Positions 24,180 to 36,066 of a DNA stretch of 64,000 nt are shown in pieces. Position numbers and translations under genes: made by a program. The DNA is taken from NCBI GenBank assembly GCA_963555705.1, contig OY743187.1, positions 12,662,133 to 12,726,132 of the forward strand, given 5' to 3'. Position 1 is the first letter of the stretch. Each line of letters opens with the position of its first letter. The DNA comes from Ligustrum vulgare. Its lineage: Eukaryota > Streptophyta > Magnoliopsida > Lamiales > Oleaceae. Below the pieces are notes generated by a model, which saw nothing but the letters and a program-made list of their open reading frames with translations, had not been told where the DNA came from and did no database searches.

Positions 24180-25744
24180 TGGAAATTACACTCACCCCTA
24201 CCTTTAAAATTCAATTTCATAAATGTGTTCAAACCTATATTACTTCAAAATTCAGGTTATAATTAAAAAATAATTAATTAATAAATTAGAATAATAAAAA
24301 TTAAATTAATTATTTAGCCCTATTTCAATCCAACACAATTTTGCACCATTTCAAACCCTAATTATACTCTCCTAATCTCTGTACTGTCAATACACTCTCG
24401 TTCGTTCAACAAAAAATGAAATAGGTGACGCCACCTCCACACTACACGCCGTCAAACTTCATCCATACTTCCACTTCTCTGGAGAGACCTCCGCTGACAG
24501 AGGCAAATTTCAATGTACCCCGGAGATTGATTATTACCATGAGGCAGCAGTGACGTCCCCCCCCCCTCCACGGCCACACACTGCTCTCATCGAACTCCAC
24601 CACTTATTCAATGTCTCAGGAGTTATCAAGGTAACCTCCAGCGCCGCTGCACAGATCTTGTAGCGTGCTGCTAGATCGAGTGGGATTCTGGAAGATCTAG
24701 TTGTGGTCCCGCTGAGATCGAGTGGGATTCTGGCAGTAGCGGTCTCACTGCTTTGGTAGAGACAGCGACGCTGCTGCAACATCTAGTAGTGGTGGCGGTG
24801 TGCAGTGGCGTGAAGCGGCGTGGTTTGCCCTTTTTTGTAACTTTGATTGGTGGTGATTCAGCCAACGTGAAGTGGTGGCAGCGGTGATGAGGGAAGGAGT
24901 TGAATTTTGGTTTTGAGATTTTGACATGGTGTGCAGTTTACTGGTGGTAATGTGGAGGTCGTGGTGGTGGAGGGGTGGTGATAGTCGTGGTGGTGGTGTT
25001 GAGACATTAGCGGCGATAGGGTAGCCATAGGTGTTGATTGTGCGAGATGGTGTGACCTAGACAAATTTGAGGGGGTGGGGCTATGTTGTAGGTATTGAGT
25101 GCGATTCATGGTGGTGGTTTGTGTGAGGTAATGGCTATGGTGAGAAGGCTGTAGCGATAGAGAGACAATTGTGACCTCATCAGCATCCTTTGTTTTTTGT
25201 CTTTGGTTGGGAGCGGTTATGGTGGCAACGGTGTTGAGAAGGTGGTGGTGGTGGTGGCTGTGACCTTGATGTCAAATTGTTACCTATAATTTTCTTACTT
25301 GTAACCTTAAAAATGATGGTGAGATGCTGGCGGCGACAGGCAGTGGTTGCAGGTGGTGATTATCTGATTTTTTGACCTAATAATTTGATAAATGTGATTT
25401 AAAAAATGTTTAATTTAATAATCGATAAGTTGTGAACTAGACATCAAATAATTGTAATCTAAAATATAGTACTTGGCACTTAAAAGATTTGTGACATAAA
25501 AATAAGTTAGTGACCTTAATATATTGACTTATGATCTGAAATAAATTTGTGATCTAAAAGATTTGTCCTTTGTGCTATGAAATTATTCAATATTGTGACC
25601 TTAATATATTTATTTAATAAAATATTTTTATTTCTTTAATTAAATTAATTAATTCTAATTAGAACCTGATTTTTGAAATTATAAAACTTTGACCTCATTT
25701 ATGAAATTTTTAATTTAAAACACATCATTTATGTATTTTTCCCA
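24180..25744. mobile_element. Non-autonomous MULE, 1.57 kb, TIRs about 100 bp
   Basis: The left end (TGGAAATTACAC, TTTCATAAATGTG, TCAAAATTCAGGTT) is the inverted counterpart of the right end (AACCTGATTTTTGA, CTCATTTATGAAA, TTTTTCCCA) over about 100 bp. The flanks are TATTTTTAG (24,171-24,179) and TATTTTTAA (25,745-25,753), a 9-bp target duplication with one mismatch, as expected for Mutator-like elements. The interior has a GGT/GGC-rich part (24.5-25.35 kb) and then repeats of TTGTGACC/TTGTGATCT type. No transposase is present. The long frames in the GGT-rich part are compositional. Confidence 0.78.
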
Positions 25745-25776
25745 TATTTTTAACTGCTAATTATGATCTCACATAA

Positions 25777-28310
25777 TCACAAAAAATGTGAATAAGAAGA
25801 TATGATTTTCTTCTGGATATCATAGTTATGATTGATACATGGGCTTTCTGAACTATCTCGGATCTCCTTTTTTATGCATATTAATAAGTTGTAATTACAC
25901 CCCCAATAGGTTCTTAAAATCAATAATTCAAAAAATAAGTTTGAAACATATCTTGTGTGTTTTAAAATTAATATCTTGTCATCATTCAATTTGAAAACAA
26001 CATTTCCAATACCCTTAAACTGACAACAATTATTAATGCCTAACATCACACATCCTCCATTTATTTGGAAAAATTAGAGAACCATTCAATATTGGGACTC
26101 ATATAAAAAGAGCAGCCACAATCAAGAACTCAGTCTTGACTTTGAGCTGTAGTAGTGGACAGATAAGCCACTCCCAGATTTGCTCCTGCTTTTTTGTAAG
26201 CAGTAGCAATGTTATTCCCATTTCCAGAATATTTTTCATTCTTTTATTCTTTAACTTTCTTGAAACAGACCTTAATAAAGTGTCCCATTTTTCCACAGTA
26301 GAAACATTTCTTTTTCAGATTAATTCTGTCAAACCCCTTTTCATTAGCCCTATTAAAGGTATTACTATTATTGAAATTGCTTCATTTATTTCTGAACATT
26401 TGTTTGTTAAGATTTTGATTGTTATTAGATATCTGATTGTAATTAAGATTGTTCTTAACAAGTTTCTTAGAAGTGACAGACAAGTTCTCAACATGGAGAA
26501 CTTCTTTATGTTCAGATTTTAATTCAAGTTCTCTGTTCAATAGAGATTCTTGAATAATCTCAATGGTTAGATCTTCTTTGCCATATTCAAGAGTATTTTT
26601 TTTATATCCTTATGTTTCTCACCTAAGGTATTAAGGAGATATACAACTTTTTGATCAGTTGAGGCCTTCTCACCACAGTTGATGAGTCTCTGAGTTATGA
26701 CATTAAATTTATCCATGTTAGACTCTATGTGAGAACTAGGATCAAATTTAAAATTAAAAAATTGTCTCCAAAGAAAACATTTATTAGGCATAGTCTTCGT
26801 AAGTTAATGTGTTTCAAGAAGTTTCCAAAGCTCCATAGCCTTATCAGAGTCACCTACTTTTCTGATTACACATTTCGAAAGATGTAGGAATAAGGTACTC
26901 CAGGCTAATTCATCATGCTCATTTCTTTTAGCAGCAGGTAGGTCTTCAGGCCATGTTTCGTCAATGGCCTTAACACATTTTAGTTGCATTAATAAGGGTC
27001 TCATTTTCTTTCTCCAGAGACCAAAATCCCCTTTTTCCATCCCAAAACTCTACATCCACTTTTGTAGACATGGTATAAAGGGTTGTGCAGATCAAAACAG
27101 TAACAAGAAACAAGACAAGTTTGTAATAGGCAAACAAATGTGAGCAAAATCAAACTATAAACACTTATTTCCCAATAATAAGGTATGCAGTAGTCAAAGA
27201 GGCAATGGATTGGCATACAAGAGAATATACAAAAATAATCTCAAAGTATACAAAAAACTTTCAACAAGGAAATAACAAATATAAGAAATACAAATCAAAT
27301 ATCAGGTAACTTCAGAATTTAACAAGTAATACCCTTAGACCAAAGTCCTAATTCCCTCAGATTCTAAGATTTTCAGGAAACCCTAGAAAAAGTTAAATTT
27401 GAGGTTTTCAGGAATCTAATCCTAAAGAATATAGAGAGGGTCAAGAAAGTGTTACCCAAATTGCGTTTTACAAATCAGTGGTTTGAAAATAAACCAAAAG
27501 TAACCAGAAAGTTTCATCAGGTCAGATCTATCACCACTGGATATGGATTAGAATATGCCTCTTTTGCAAAGATTATAGTAAACCTTCAGATCTGTCAAAG
27601 AAACTCAAAAATATTAGATCCAAAAATACTTATAAAATATAAAAGAAATTTTATCGTTAGATCTAGTCAGATCTATTACTTTTATCAAAAAATATTTTAT
27701 GAAAAATAAGACCTGTAAATTTTAACAAAGATAATCAGTTTTAAAACCTAGATCTAAGATTTTGAAGTGATTTGAGAAGATTTAGTGGCTCTGATACCAC
27801 TTTTGGTCCCACTTACCACTAAAGTAAGAAACAAACTTGGAAGAATGTGAACAAGAAAAAGAAGAACACAACATTTTTGGGTCTAAGTCCCGGAGGTTCG
27901 GTGTAAACACTTACGTCCCCCTGTTGAGCATCCACAAATGGATATTGCTCGAATCCACTAAACTACTCCAGAATCAGAGGCCCAAAGTCACAAAGTTTGA
28001 TGAACACGAACGGTTCACAAATCAGCCCTAAACCACTAGTTTCCACAGAAACTACACAAAACAGAGCATTAGTGGTCCTCCAAACGTTTCACAAAAGAAA
28101 CCAACAACAGCTCTCCAAATCAGAAAGGAAGAAGAAAGATGAGAGGCAAATCACCAGAGAGAGAGAGAGAGCACCAGAAAGACTTCAGAATGACCCAAAA
28201 CAAACAATCCGAATAAGTCCAAAAACCAATCTTCAGGCAATCCAACGGTACAGGGCTGATCAGATCAACGGTCCAAAGTGAACCAGAATAGAAACGTGTT
28301 TAACCGAACA
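25777..28310 (-). mobile_element. Copia fragment: LTR, PBS, gag, zinc knuckle, protease
   Basis: On the minus strand a 5' LTR (about 28,310 down to 27,803; left boundary inferred from TTCGGTTAAACAC) is followed by the primer-binding site TGGTATCAGAGCCA (27,786-27,799). Gag starts near 27,040 (GDFGLWRKKMRPLLMQLK), with more gag at 26,567-26,791. A CCHC zinc knuckle CFYCGKMGHFIKVC lies near 26,250-26,310 and a protease VLDCGCSFYMSPNIEWF at about 26,060-26,135, preceded by a stop. The last piece (25,777-26,049) is NNCCQFKGIGNVVFKLNDDK. Integrase, reverse transcriptase and the 3' LTR are missing. Confidence 0.78.
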
Positions 28311-28662
28311 TGCTTTTCAGCTTCCATATGATTCTTTTTAGCGGGCTGGATGTTGGGCAATGTTACTTCCAATTTCAACACCAAATATTGAAGTCCAACT
28401 CTAACAACTATAGTACATGAATTGGAGAGATGAGGTTACAAAGAAAAAATCTTGAAAAATAAATTAAACATAAATAGCTCACGAGGTGTTTCTAGGATTG
28501 AGCTCGACTCGGCTTGGTTCCTGGCTCAACCCTAGACAAGGCCAAATTGCACATGAGACGAGCTCAAATATTAAAAGTATCGAGTCCTCGACTCAATTGT
28601 CACCCCTAGGTGTTGCGATTGGAGATGGAAAATATATGAAGCCATTGTAATACATGTATCTG
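28311..28662. other. Spacer with an old hAT-like end
   Basis: At 28,486-28,616 the sequence is rich in GAGCTCGACTCGG-type phrases and ends AATTGTCACCCCTAGG, which reads as a degenerate hAT end (TAGGGGTGACAATT on the minus strand). Related phrases at 42,070-42,130 and 47,695-47,760 suggest this was present before the array duplicated. Confidence 0.4.
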
Positions 28663-29095
28663 GTAAAATAAAAAAGTAGCCACATTTACTATTCACAGGA
28701 TAAAGCGGCCATCTTAGAGAGTAGGTCTACCACAATGAAGATAGTATTACCGAACATGTGTTATTTTAATTTTAATTTTTCTAAAGGAGAACCGTGTACT
28801 ATTTTTATTAATATATACTATTGTTTAGAAGAGAACCAGGTGTTATTAAATGTTAATTAAAGGCGTTATGGTTGTCAACAACTCGTTTTCGCCAATATCT
28901 GTGTCCAGCTCAAACACTTTTAACCCAACTTGATTTTCATGGAACCACCCTCTCTGCACTTTCCTCAACCCCACAAACTTCGTATAAATACCCAACAAAG
29001 TATCTAATTCCGACATCAACCTACAATCTTAACGCACCAATCTTCTAAGATTTAGTCCCTATTTTATTTTGCCAACCCAATTCAAAACTTCAGTA
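28663..29095 (+). promoter_or_regulatory. XTH-b upstream region
   Basis: It shares long blocks with XTH-d and XTH-e: GGTAAAATAAA...GTAGCCACATT (28,663 on), GGTTGTCAACAACTCGTTTT (28,870), the CTGTGTCCAGCTC block, and TATAAATA at 28,983-28,990, 113 bp before the ATG. Confidence 0.65.
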
Positions 29096-30149
29096 ATGGC
29101 TTCATTGCATTCAATTTCTTTAGTATTAATGATCTGTTGTTTTACAACAGCATTCGGAGGTAATTTCCATCAAGATTTTGACATCACATGGGGAGATGGA
29201 AGAGGTAAGATACTCAACAATGGAGAACTTCTTACTCTCTCACTAGACAAAGCTTCTGGCTCTGGATTCCAATCCAAGAATGAGTATCTCTTTGGCAAGA
29301 TTGACATGCAACTTAAACTCGTACCTGGAAATTCTGCCGGCACCGTCACTGCCTATTACGTAAGCACAGTAGACTAGATTTTAACTTCTTCTTCTTCCTT
29401 GCTACTATACATACATGGTAAGTTATAACTAATATATTTTGTTAAATTATTGTGCAGTTGTCATCTCAAGGACCAACCCATGATGAGATAGACTTTGAGT
29501 TCTTGGGAAACCTCAGTGGGGATCCTTATATTCTTCACACCAATGTGTTCAGCCAAGGAAAGGGAAATAGGGAGCAGCAATTCTATCTCTGGTTCGACCC
29601 GACTGCAGATTTTCACACCTACTCCATCCTTTGGAATCCTCAACGCATCATGTAAGTATATTCGTAACGCAACGCGTCTATCTCAGATTGAACTCATTTA
29701 ATTAGACGATGTTGTGACTGATTTTGTGCTCCCATTTCAGCTTTTCTGTGGATGGCTCACCAATCAGAGAATTCAAGAATGCAGAATCAGTTGGTGTTGC
29801 GTACCCAAAGAACCAACCGATGAGAATTTACTCTAGCTTGTGGAATGCTGACGATTGGGCAACAAGAGGCGGGCTTGTGAAAACTGACTGGAATCAGGCT
29901 CCCTTTACTGCGTCCTACAGGAACTTCAATGCGAATGCCTGTGTTTCCTCCTCATCGGGTTCATCTTCTTGCACTCCGTCTTCAACTTCAAGGAGCAGCA
30001 ATTCATGGCTAAATGAAGCATTGGATTCCACGAGCCAAGAGAGACTAAAATGGGTGCAGAAAAATTACATGATATATAATTATTGCTCGGATTCAAAGCG
30101 ATTTTCACAGGGATTCCCCCCAGAGTGTGGCATTAACACCGCAGCATAA
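29096..30149 (+). CDS. XTH: Xyloglucan endotransglucosylase/hydrolase, copy b
   Basis: Secreted GH16 cell-wall enzyme like copy a. Exons are 29,096-29,359, 29,458-29,651 and 29,741-30,149; the introns are GT-AG. The protein has 288 residues. The first ATG in the CAGTAATGGCT context is the start, as in the other copies. The signal peptide is [20 protein letters not shown]. The active site is [11 protein letters not shown] with Glu98 and Glu102, then glycosylation site NLS. The mature protein appears identical to that of copy d and differs from copy a at three sites (GRGK, KNAES, STSRSS). No lesion is seen. Intron 1 belongs to the copy-d type (contains CTACTATACATACATGG). Confidence 0.95.
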
Positions 30150-30525
30150 AAAAGAAATTATTTTCTGTATTTTTATTAGTTTAGGCACAGGAATATTAAA
30201 TTTATTGTTTCCTTTTGGCGTCTGTATGATACTAAATTAGTCGTAATTCTTTTGTTCTTTTTCTTGTAATCACATTTTGTACTAGAAAATCAATAAGAAA
30301 TGAAAGTTACATTACATAGCTACAAGTGGGGATTTTATAATTTCTACATAATCTTTTCAGACGTTTCTTCATCAAGATCCAATGATAATTTTCCAACATA
30401 CTCCTTTGCTTCCTTTTGACATGGTGCTCAGGAATCTCAAGACAAACATGTCGATTGGACAATTAAAGAGGAAATTACAGCAATTACCCAAAACGAGAAG
30501 GAATTTGAAAAATGCCCAGTTAAAA
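30150..30525. other. XTH-b 3' UTR and flank
   Basis: Almost identical to 44,086-44,462 behind XTH-d. It includes the recurrent block whose minus strand reads CQKEAKEYVGKLSLDLDEET then SEKIM and a stop (30,340-30,420). Confidence 0.6.
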
Positions 30526-30707
30526 CTAAGCTCCCGTTTCGCTCCCAGTTCTTGAGAAATTTCTTGGTTTTGAATAGTGTTTTTGGAAGAATGTGTGTTT
30601 AAAAAATGTTTGAAAAGTAAAAAATATTGGGTTTGACTAAGATGAATGGTTGAGATTTGAATATTGAATAAATCTTGTTTTTGAAAAATGGGCTAAACAG
30701 GGGCTAA
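30526..30707. mobile_element. MITE, about 180 bp (array copy 1)
   Basis: The ends AAGCTCCCGTTTCG and AAACAGGGGCTAA form imperfect inverted repeats. The same element lies at 38,611-38,790 and 44,463-44,645, so it inserted before the array duplicated. Confidence 0.6.
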
Positions 30708-30737
30708 ATAAAAAATTTACAACGTAATTAATTCGTC

Positions 30738-30953
30738 CTAAAATCTTAAAAGCCCAAAACATACAATTTCAGAAGACAAACCCTTCGCTTTACGTCTCCT
30801 CTTACAATTTGTAGCCTCCGCTTCTTCTGACCAAAGCACGTAGGTTAAAATTCCTTCTCTCATATAGTTAAGTAATTCATCAGCAAATCTTTGAAAATCC
30901 TGTAGTGTAAAGTCAGATCCTGATGGGAGACTAAACTTTTCTTCAAAATTCAT
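30738..30953 (-). pseudogene. Conserved fragment, possibly JmjC demethylase-derived (copy 1)
   Basis: The minus strand reads NFEEKFSLPSGSDFTLQDFQ then RFADELLNYMREGIL. The phrase GSDFTLQDFQRFADE resembles the segment between JmjN and JmjC in plant KDM5-like demethylases (FTL..FQ.YADDFK). This is by recollection of the family only. Copies lie at 38,800-39,036 and 44,674-44,889. It is probably an old gene fragment carried along with the array. Confidence 0.35.
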
Positions 30954-31168
30954 TCACACTTTTCAACATTTACTATTTCATTTCTAGCAATCTCTTATTA
31001 TCTACTATGTTTTCCCGACATCGTAATTGATACCTTGTGCCCTTTCAAATCACATTTAGGCAAGTATCATATCTCCATAATCTTGATTATAATTTCTCCA
31101 AAATTTGTTGTTTTCACTTGTTGTAATTTCGTCATAACTAGGACTTTTATCTTTTTTGTGGATTTTAA

Positions 31169-31588
31169 GGGAAAAAATAACATACACTCACCGAACTTTA
31201 AAGGTGGAGCCACTTACTCACCGAACTTTTAAATGGTAAGGAACACTCACCCAACTGCTGAAAGTGGAAAATGTCCGTCACTGTACACAACTTCGTTTTG
31301 AAAAAACTAACATAAGTTTACACATCGTTAACGGAATCCATCGTGGCATCATAGTAGGAGTTTTCCTTATCCACATCATCAAGAATAACTCAGATAAGCC
31401 CTTATAATTTTTCCAACAAATAAAAAAGGATAAATCAGATTCTTCTTTGGCTCGAATTAGGTATTAGGTTTACAATGTAAAAAGTCGGTCCGCACAACTT
31501 CTTCATCTCTTGCATCCAGTAGTTGTAGTCCGGAATTGTGGTAGATCTTGCTACATTCCAAAGAATCTCCTTCAGAGCCAATCCCCAT
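31169..31588 (-). mobile_element. MULE fragment A (TIR plus transposase end)
   Basis: The terminal sequence GGGAAAAAATAACATACACT followed by CACCGAACTTT is MULE-like. The minus strand then encodes WGLALKEILWNVARSTTIPD and YNYWMQEMKKL, the transposase segment after the DDE core. It stops abruptly at 31,585-31,590, where XTH-c exon 1 begins. Confidence 0.7.
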
Positions 31589-32025
31589 AATGGCTTCATT
31601 GCATTCAGTTTCTTTAGTATTAATGATCTGTTGTTTGACAACAGCATTCGGAGGTAATTTCCATCAAGATTTTGACATCACATGGGGAGATGGAAGAGGT
31701 AAGATACTCAACAATTGAGAACTTCTTACTCTCTCACTAGACAAAGCTTCTGCCTCTGGATTCCAATCCAAGAATGAGTATCTCTTTGGCAAGATTGACA
31801 TGCAACTTAAACTCGTACCTGGAAATTCTGCCGGCACCGTCACTGCCACTGCCTATTATGTAAGCCAAGCACGGTAGACTACATTTTAACTTCTTCTTCT
31901 TCCTTACTCGTAAGTTATAGTAGCTAATATTTTGGTATGTATTGTGCAGTTGTCATCTCAAGGACCAACCCATGATGAGATAGACTTTGAGTTCTTGGGA
32001 AACCTTAGTGGGGATCCTTACATTC

Positions 32026-32471
32026 TGTTGAGAATTCAACTTTGCACAACACAAAGTGAATGAAAGTTAATCCCAATCTATGACAAAATAATGGAATGAT
32101 ATATATATATAATCAAAGCATAAAAATAAGAACTCCCTTTTGCTTCAATAAACTGAGGCCGTGTGGTAGGTATCGAGGGCTCAGAAAATTGTCCCAACAA
32201 CCACAATAGGCAACACCACACGTAGACAGCACAAGACACTCCAAGGCAACCCACAAACCCACCTTTTCATGAAGAAGAAAGTACTGAACCAGACTGCCCA
32301 ACACACAGAGCCACGAAGGTCACGGTTTACACCGCTCGAAGGCACAAAGCAGGAGCTAACACTCATGAAGAGGAACGCAGCAAGTAAACCAAGGGCGAGA
32401 GGTAAGGTATTTGTAATTTCACAGAGAAATGATCGGGTTTTTCACAAAGAGAAAGAGGGGAAGCATCTATG

Positions 32472-32549
<78 letters not shown>

Positions 32550-32879
32550 CAAGGTGAGTGTGCGTGAGTTCTTAACGAGAGTGAGGGTTATTTAGAATAA
32601 ATAGGCAGGTTTAGGTTTTAATTAGGGAATAGGGTCGAGAGCCTAATTAAAACCAGGGCCGACAATCGGATCCACCTATCGAGCAACAGGGCCAATGACC
32701 CAAATTAACACCTCAAGATAGAATAACAAAGTCTCTAACCTGTCACTCTTGGGTTACGCATATTGTGGTTAGTTAGGGCAATTAATTCTTCGATCATGGG
32801 CCGAGGGCCTACGAAGCTAAAATCCGACACGATGTTTCATCATCGCCCCGGGTTTGTTTGGGACCAAAAAATCCCAACA
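32026..32879 (-). repeat. 3' LTR (854 bp)
   Basis: Pairs with 36,738-37,611. It carries a long GA tract (32,474-32,548), while the partner carries a long TA tract (36,811-36,893). Several point differences indicate an older insertion than the one in XTH-e. Confidence 0.9.
32474..32548. repeat. (GA)n microsatellite in LTR
   Basis: About 37 GA units; the partner LTR has only about 11 (37,258-37,280). Confidence 0.95.
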
Positions 32880-32958
32880 AACCTCCACCTTGGTACCGAA
32901 CAAACCTGCAAAAAACAAAACAACACATGTTTAGTAGATGCAAGAGTAAAGTCCTAAA

Positions 32959-34433
32959 CTAATCAAAACTTTTCATACCTGTACCGATTTTTAGAAGCAA
33001 TAGACAACTTCTAAATTTTACCAATGTGAGCACCTTTGTTCCCATATCTGCAGGGTTATAATCTGTATGCACTTTCTCAAGTTTAATTTCATTTTGAGAA
33101 ACAATATTTTTAATAAAATGTAACCTAACATCGATATGTTTAGTGCGTTCATGAAAAATAGGGTTCTTACATAAATGAATAACTGATTGACTATCGGAAT
33201 ATACTGTTACACTTTCATTTAAGGTACCTAGATCCTTAAGTAATCCTTTAAACCACAAAGCTTCTTTAAAGGTCTCGATAAGAGCAATATATTCAGATTC
33301 AGTAGTAGAGAGAGCAACAATATTTTGGAGCTGAAACTTCCAACTAACACATGAGTTACACAAAGTAAACACATAAGAGGAAGTAGATTTCCTATTATCT
33401 CTATCTCCACCATAATCAGCATCAGTAAAACCCTTCAATTTCACATTATTAAATTTGCACTTATAGATTAAACCCACATTGTAAGTATCACTAAGATACC
33501 TAAGTAGCCACTTCAAGGCTTCCCAATGAGTGGGGCCTGGATTAGACATGTACCTGCTCAAAGTACTAACAGTAAATGCCAAATCTGGCCGAGTACATAC
33601 CATCAGTTACATAACAGAACCAATCACATTAGAATAAGGTATATTACTCATATAAGCTATTTCTTCCTCATTTGCAGGTGATTGATCTTTCGTTAAAACA
33701 AAATGATTACCAAGAGGTACAGAAGCGGCTTACAATTAATCATACCAAACTTCTTTAACACCTTTTGCACATAGAGAGTTTGATGCAGGAATAAACAAGA
33801 ATTAGACATATTTCTTTCAATTTCCATACCCAAAATACATTTAGCATGGCCTAGGTCCTTCATATCAAATTCTTTGTTTAACTCGCTTTTAACTTTGTCT
33901 ACTAAAATCATGTTAGAACCAATCAATAACATGTCATCCACATAAAGTAACAAATACACACACTCATCAGTGTTGTGGTGCATATAGTATAGACAATGAT
34001 CAAACTCACTTCTCTTGAAACCAATAGATAGCACATAAGAATCAAATTTCTTGTACCACTGTCTAGGTGATTGTTTTAAACCATATAATGATTTTTTAAG
34101 GAAACACACATGATCAGGTTTTTCTTTATCTTCAAAACTTTTGGGTTGAAACATAAAAATTTTCTCTTCAAGATCTCCATGTAAAAAAGCAGTTTTCACA
34201 TCAAGTTGTTCAAGTTCCCAGTCATAATATGCAACAAAAGCAAGCATGATTCTAATAGTAGTATACTTAACAACGGGCGAGAAAATCTTATTATAATCTA
34301 CCCCTTCCTTTCGTGTGTAACCCTTGGCTACTAACCTAGCCTTATATCTCACAGGCTCACTCTCAGTGGTACCCTCCTTAACCTTGTAGACCCATTTGCA
34401 GCCTATAATTGATTTATCTCTTGGTCTGTCCAC
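32959..34433 (-). pseudogene. Copia reverse transcriptase and RNase H (broken)
   Basis: The RT part (33,693-34,433) reads [60 protein letters not shown] and the catalytic [13 protein letters not shown]. The RNase H part (32,959-33,603) reads CTRPDLAFTVSTLSRYMSNP, TDADYGGDRDNRKSTSSYVF, TTESEYIAL, and ends KHIDVRLHFIKN and NPADMGTK. The two parts are in different frames, with a stop before MVCTRPD. Upstream (34,464-34,841) is the acidic linker between integrase and RT. Confidence 0.85.
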
Positions 34434-34463
34434 TAAAACCCAAGTTTGATTCTTATGGAGCGA

Positions 34464-34841
34464 CTATATCTCCTCTTTCATGGCACTAACCCAAAATTTA
34501 CTGTTTTCACTTCTCATAGCCTCCTCATAGGTATTGGGCTCCTTATCAGCTAGGTCTTGGTAATTAGCATAGGTTACAACGTAGTCGGACATTCTTTGGG
34601 GTTCCCTATGTGGTCTTCTTTCTCTATCTATAGCTAACTGATAACCATCCAAAGGGTTATGGTCAACAGGATGATCTATATGGTCATCTTCTTCAAATTC
34701 TACATTCTCGTGATCTTGTTGGGGATTACTCTCCACCTCACTCGGGGTAATGGGGATTGGGACTCTAACACTCTCCACCTCAAGAGAGGGTTTGATGTGA
34801 TCCGAAGTAGGAGACCAAAGGAGAAGTCGACCTATCGGCAA
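34464..34841 (-). pseudogene. Copia integrase-RT linker fragment
   Basis: The minus strand reads VRVPIPITPSEVESNPQQD, then RRPHREPQRMSDYVVTYANY and EAMRSENSKFWVSAMKEEI, the usual lead-in to Copia RT. The upstream end is cut by the nested insertion near 34,800-34,850. Confidence 0.7.
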
Positions 34842-35765
34842 TGCGACAGTGATCTACGCGGGAAACGGCATAAGTTTCATGTTGGAAGCAAGTCGAGGAG
34901 ACAAAGGGATCGAGCTGAATCAAAAGGGTTAAGGTTTCGTGACCAAGAGCACAATCACGGCCGTAAAACCAGTGTTCACGGCCGTAAAAGCTACATTCAC
35001 GGCCGTAAAACTATAGTTCACGGCCGTAACTCCGTTTCTGGTGGAATTGAAGTAATTCAGCGAATTAAAACTTACGGCCGTGAGAGTTCTTGTTACGGCC
35101 GTAAATCATTAACAGAAAGTCACTTACGGCCGTAAGTGACATTGTTACGGCCGTAACGTCTAAATTCCCAGATTTCGCGTTTTTTTAATTTAATTCTGTT
35201 TTTGAATTATTTACTTCTATGTTTTGGGCCCAATTAGCGGCTAACCCTAGTTAGGTCAATTGTTACATTATATTACTTTGTTTTTCATTATGAAACAACA
35301 ACTTTGATATTATTGAATGAATGTGAGATTTTCTCTCTTGGAAAGGAGGATTTCTTTTTTCTTGTTCTTGAAGAACGATTTATAGAACTTATCAAATATT
35401 CTTTCCTGAATGTTTGTGGCGTTCCAATCAGGAACTTATCAAGGAGTTTGGCATCCCTTGTGGCGTTTCGAAAACCTCGATTCTTCAATCCGCATCGTCA
35501 ATTTATTGCGTCGTGATTGTTGGGTCCAGGTGCTATCGTCAATCTTGTTTTAATTTCCGTCTATTTATTCGTGTTCTGGTTATTTTTGAGTCAGATCTGA
35601 TTTAGATCTTTCCTAGGGTTTTAGATTTCGTTATTCCGCGTTGTTCGACGAGATTCCCCTCCCGGGATCGCGTCATCTGGTATCAGAGCTTGGATCTATT
35701 TCAGATTCTTGCGTTTCTTGATTTTCTTGATTTTTTTTTCGTGTTCTTCGTGTCAGTCATAATTT
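34810..35765 (+). mobile_element. Nested LTR fragment with primer-binding site
   Basis: Sequence between the gag and RT parts of the host Copia element is foreign to it. It ends like an LTR (GGGATCGCGTCA, 35,665-35,675) followed by TGGTATCAGAGCTTGG (35,678-35,693), a plus-strand primer-binding site, and about 70 bp of leader. The left boundary is not defined. The family is unknown; the primer site is common in plant Ty3/gypsy elements. Confidence 0.6.
34957..35154. repeat. Array of eight ACGGCCGT palindromes
   Basis: ACGGCCGT occurs at 34,957, 34,978, 34,999, 35,020, 35,074, 35,095, 35,126 and 35,147. Steps are 21, 21, 21, 54, 21, 31 and 21 bp. Several extend to TTACGGCCGTAA or CACGGCCGTAA. 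It lies within the nested LTR fragment, upstream of its inferred end. Confidence 0.9.
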
Positions 35766-36066
35766 TCTTCAGTTTGATCCATAAGAGCTTGTGTTAAGTA
35801 AAGTTCTTGTAACTTTTTCCAAAGAGCTTCAGTAGTATCGTCTTTGCCAACTTTTCGTAAAACACTATCAGATAAATGCAAGATAATAGAAGTATAAGCA
35901 AGTTCATCAAATTCTTTTTCTGTTCCTCAGTCACAGTAGCAGGAAAAGAATTATCAATTGCTTTAGAAACTTTTTGCTGAACCAAAATACCTTTCATTTT
36001 CTGTTGCCAAATAGAAAAATCACCATTTCCATTAAAGACACTCAAGTCAAAATGACGTGCAGACAT
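35765..36066 (-). pseudogene. Copia gag N-terminus
   Basis: The minus strand reads MSARHFDLSVFNGNGDFSIW then QQKMKGILVQQKVSKAI, the standard Copia gag start, and continues LWKKLQELYLTQAL. It has an internal frame change and is cut off by the nested insertion. Confidence 0.8.

Noticed and set aside
24534..25109. Overlapping open frames in the GGT-rich region
   Set aside because: Low-complexity composition opens several frames at once; no domain is seen, and they lie inside a MULE.
32263..32590. Arg-Glu repeat protein through the GA tract
   Set aside because: A frame through a microsatellite inside an LTR; not conserved in the partner LTR.
34957..35154. CRISPR-like array (regular short palindromes)
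   Set aside because: The repeat core is only 8-12 bp, spacers are about 9-13 bp, and the setting is a plant LTR fragment; a CRISPR array would need repeats of about 25-35 bp.
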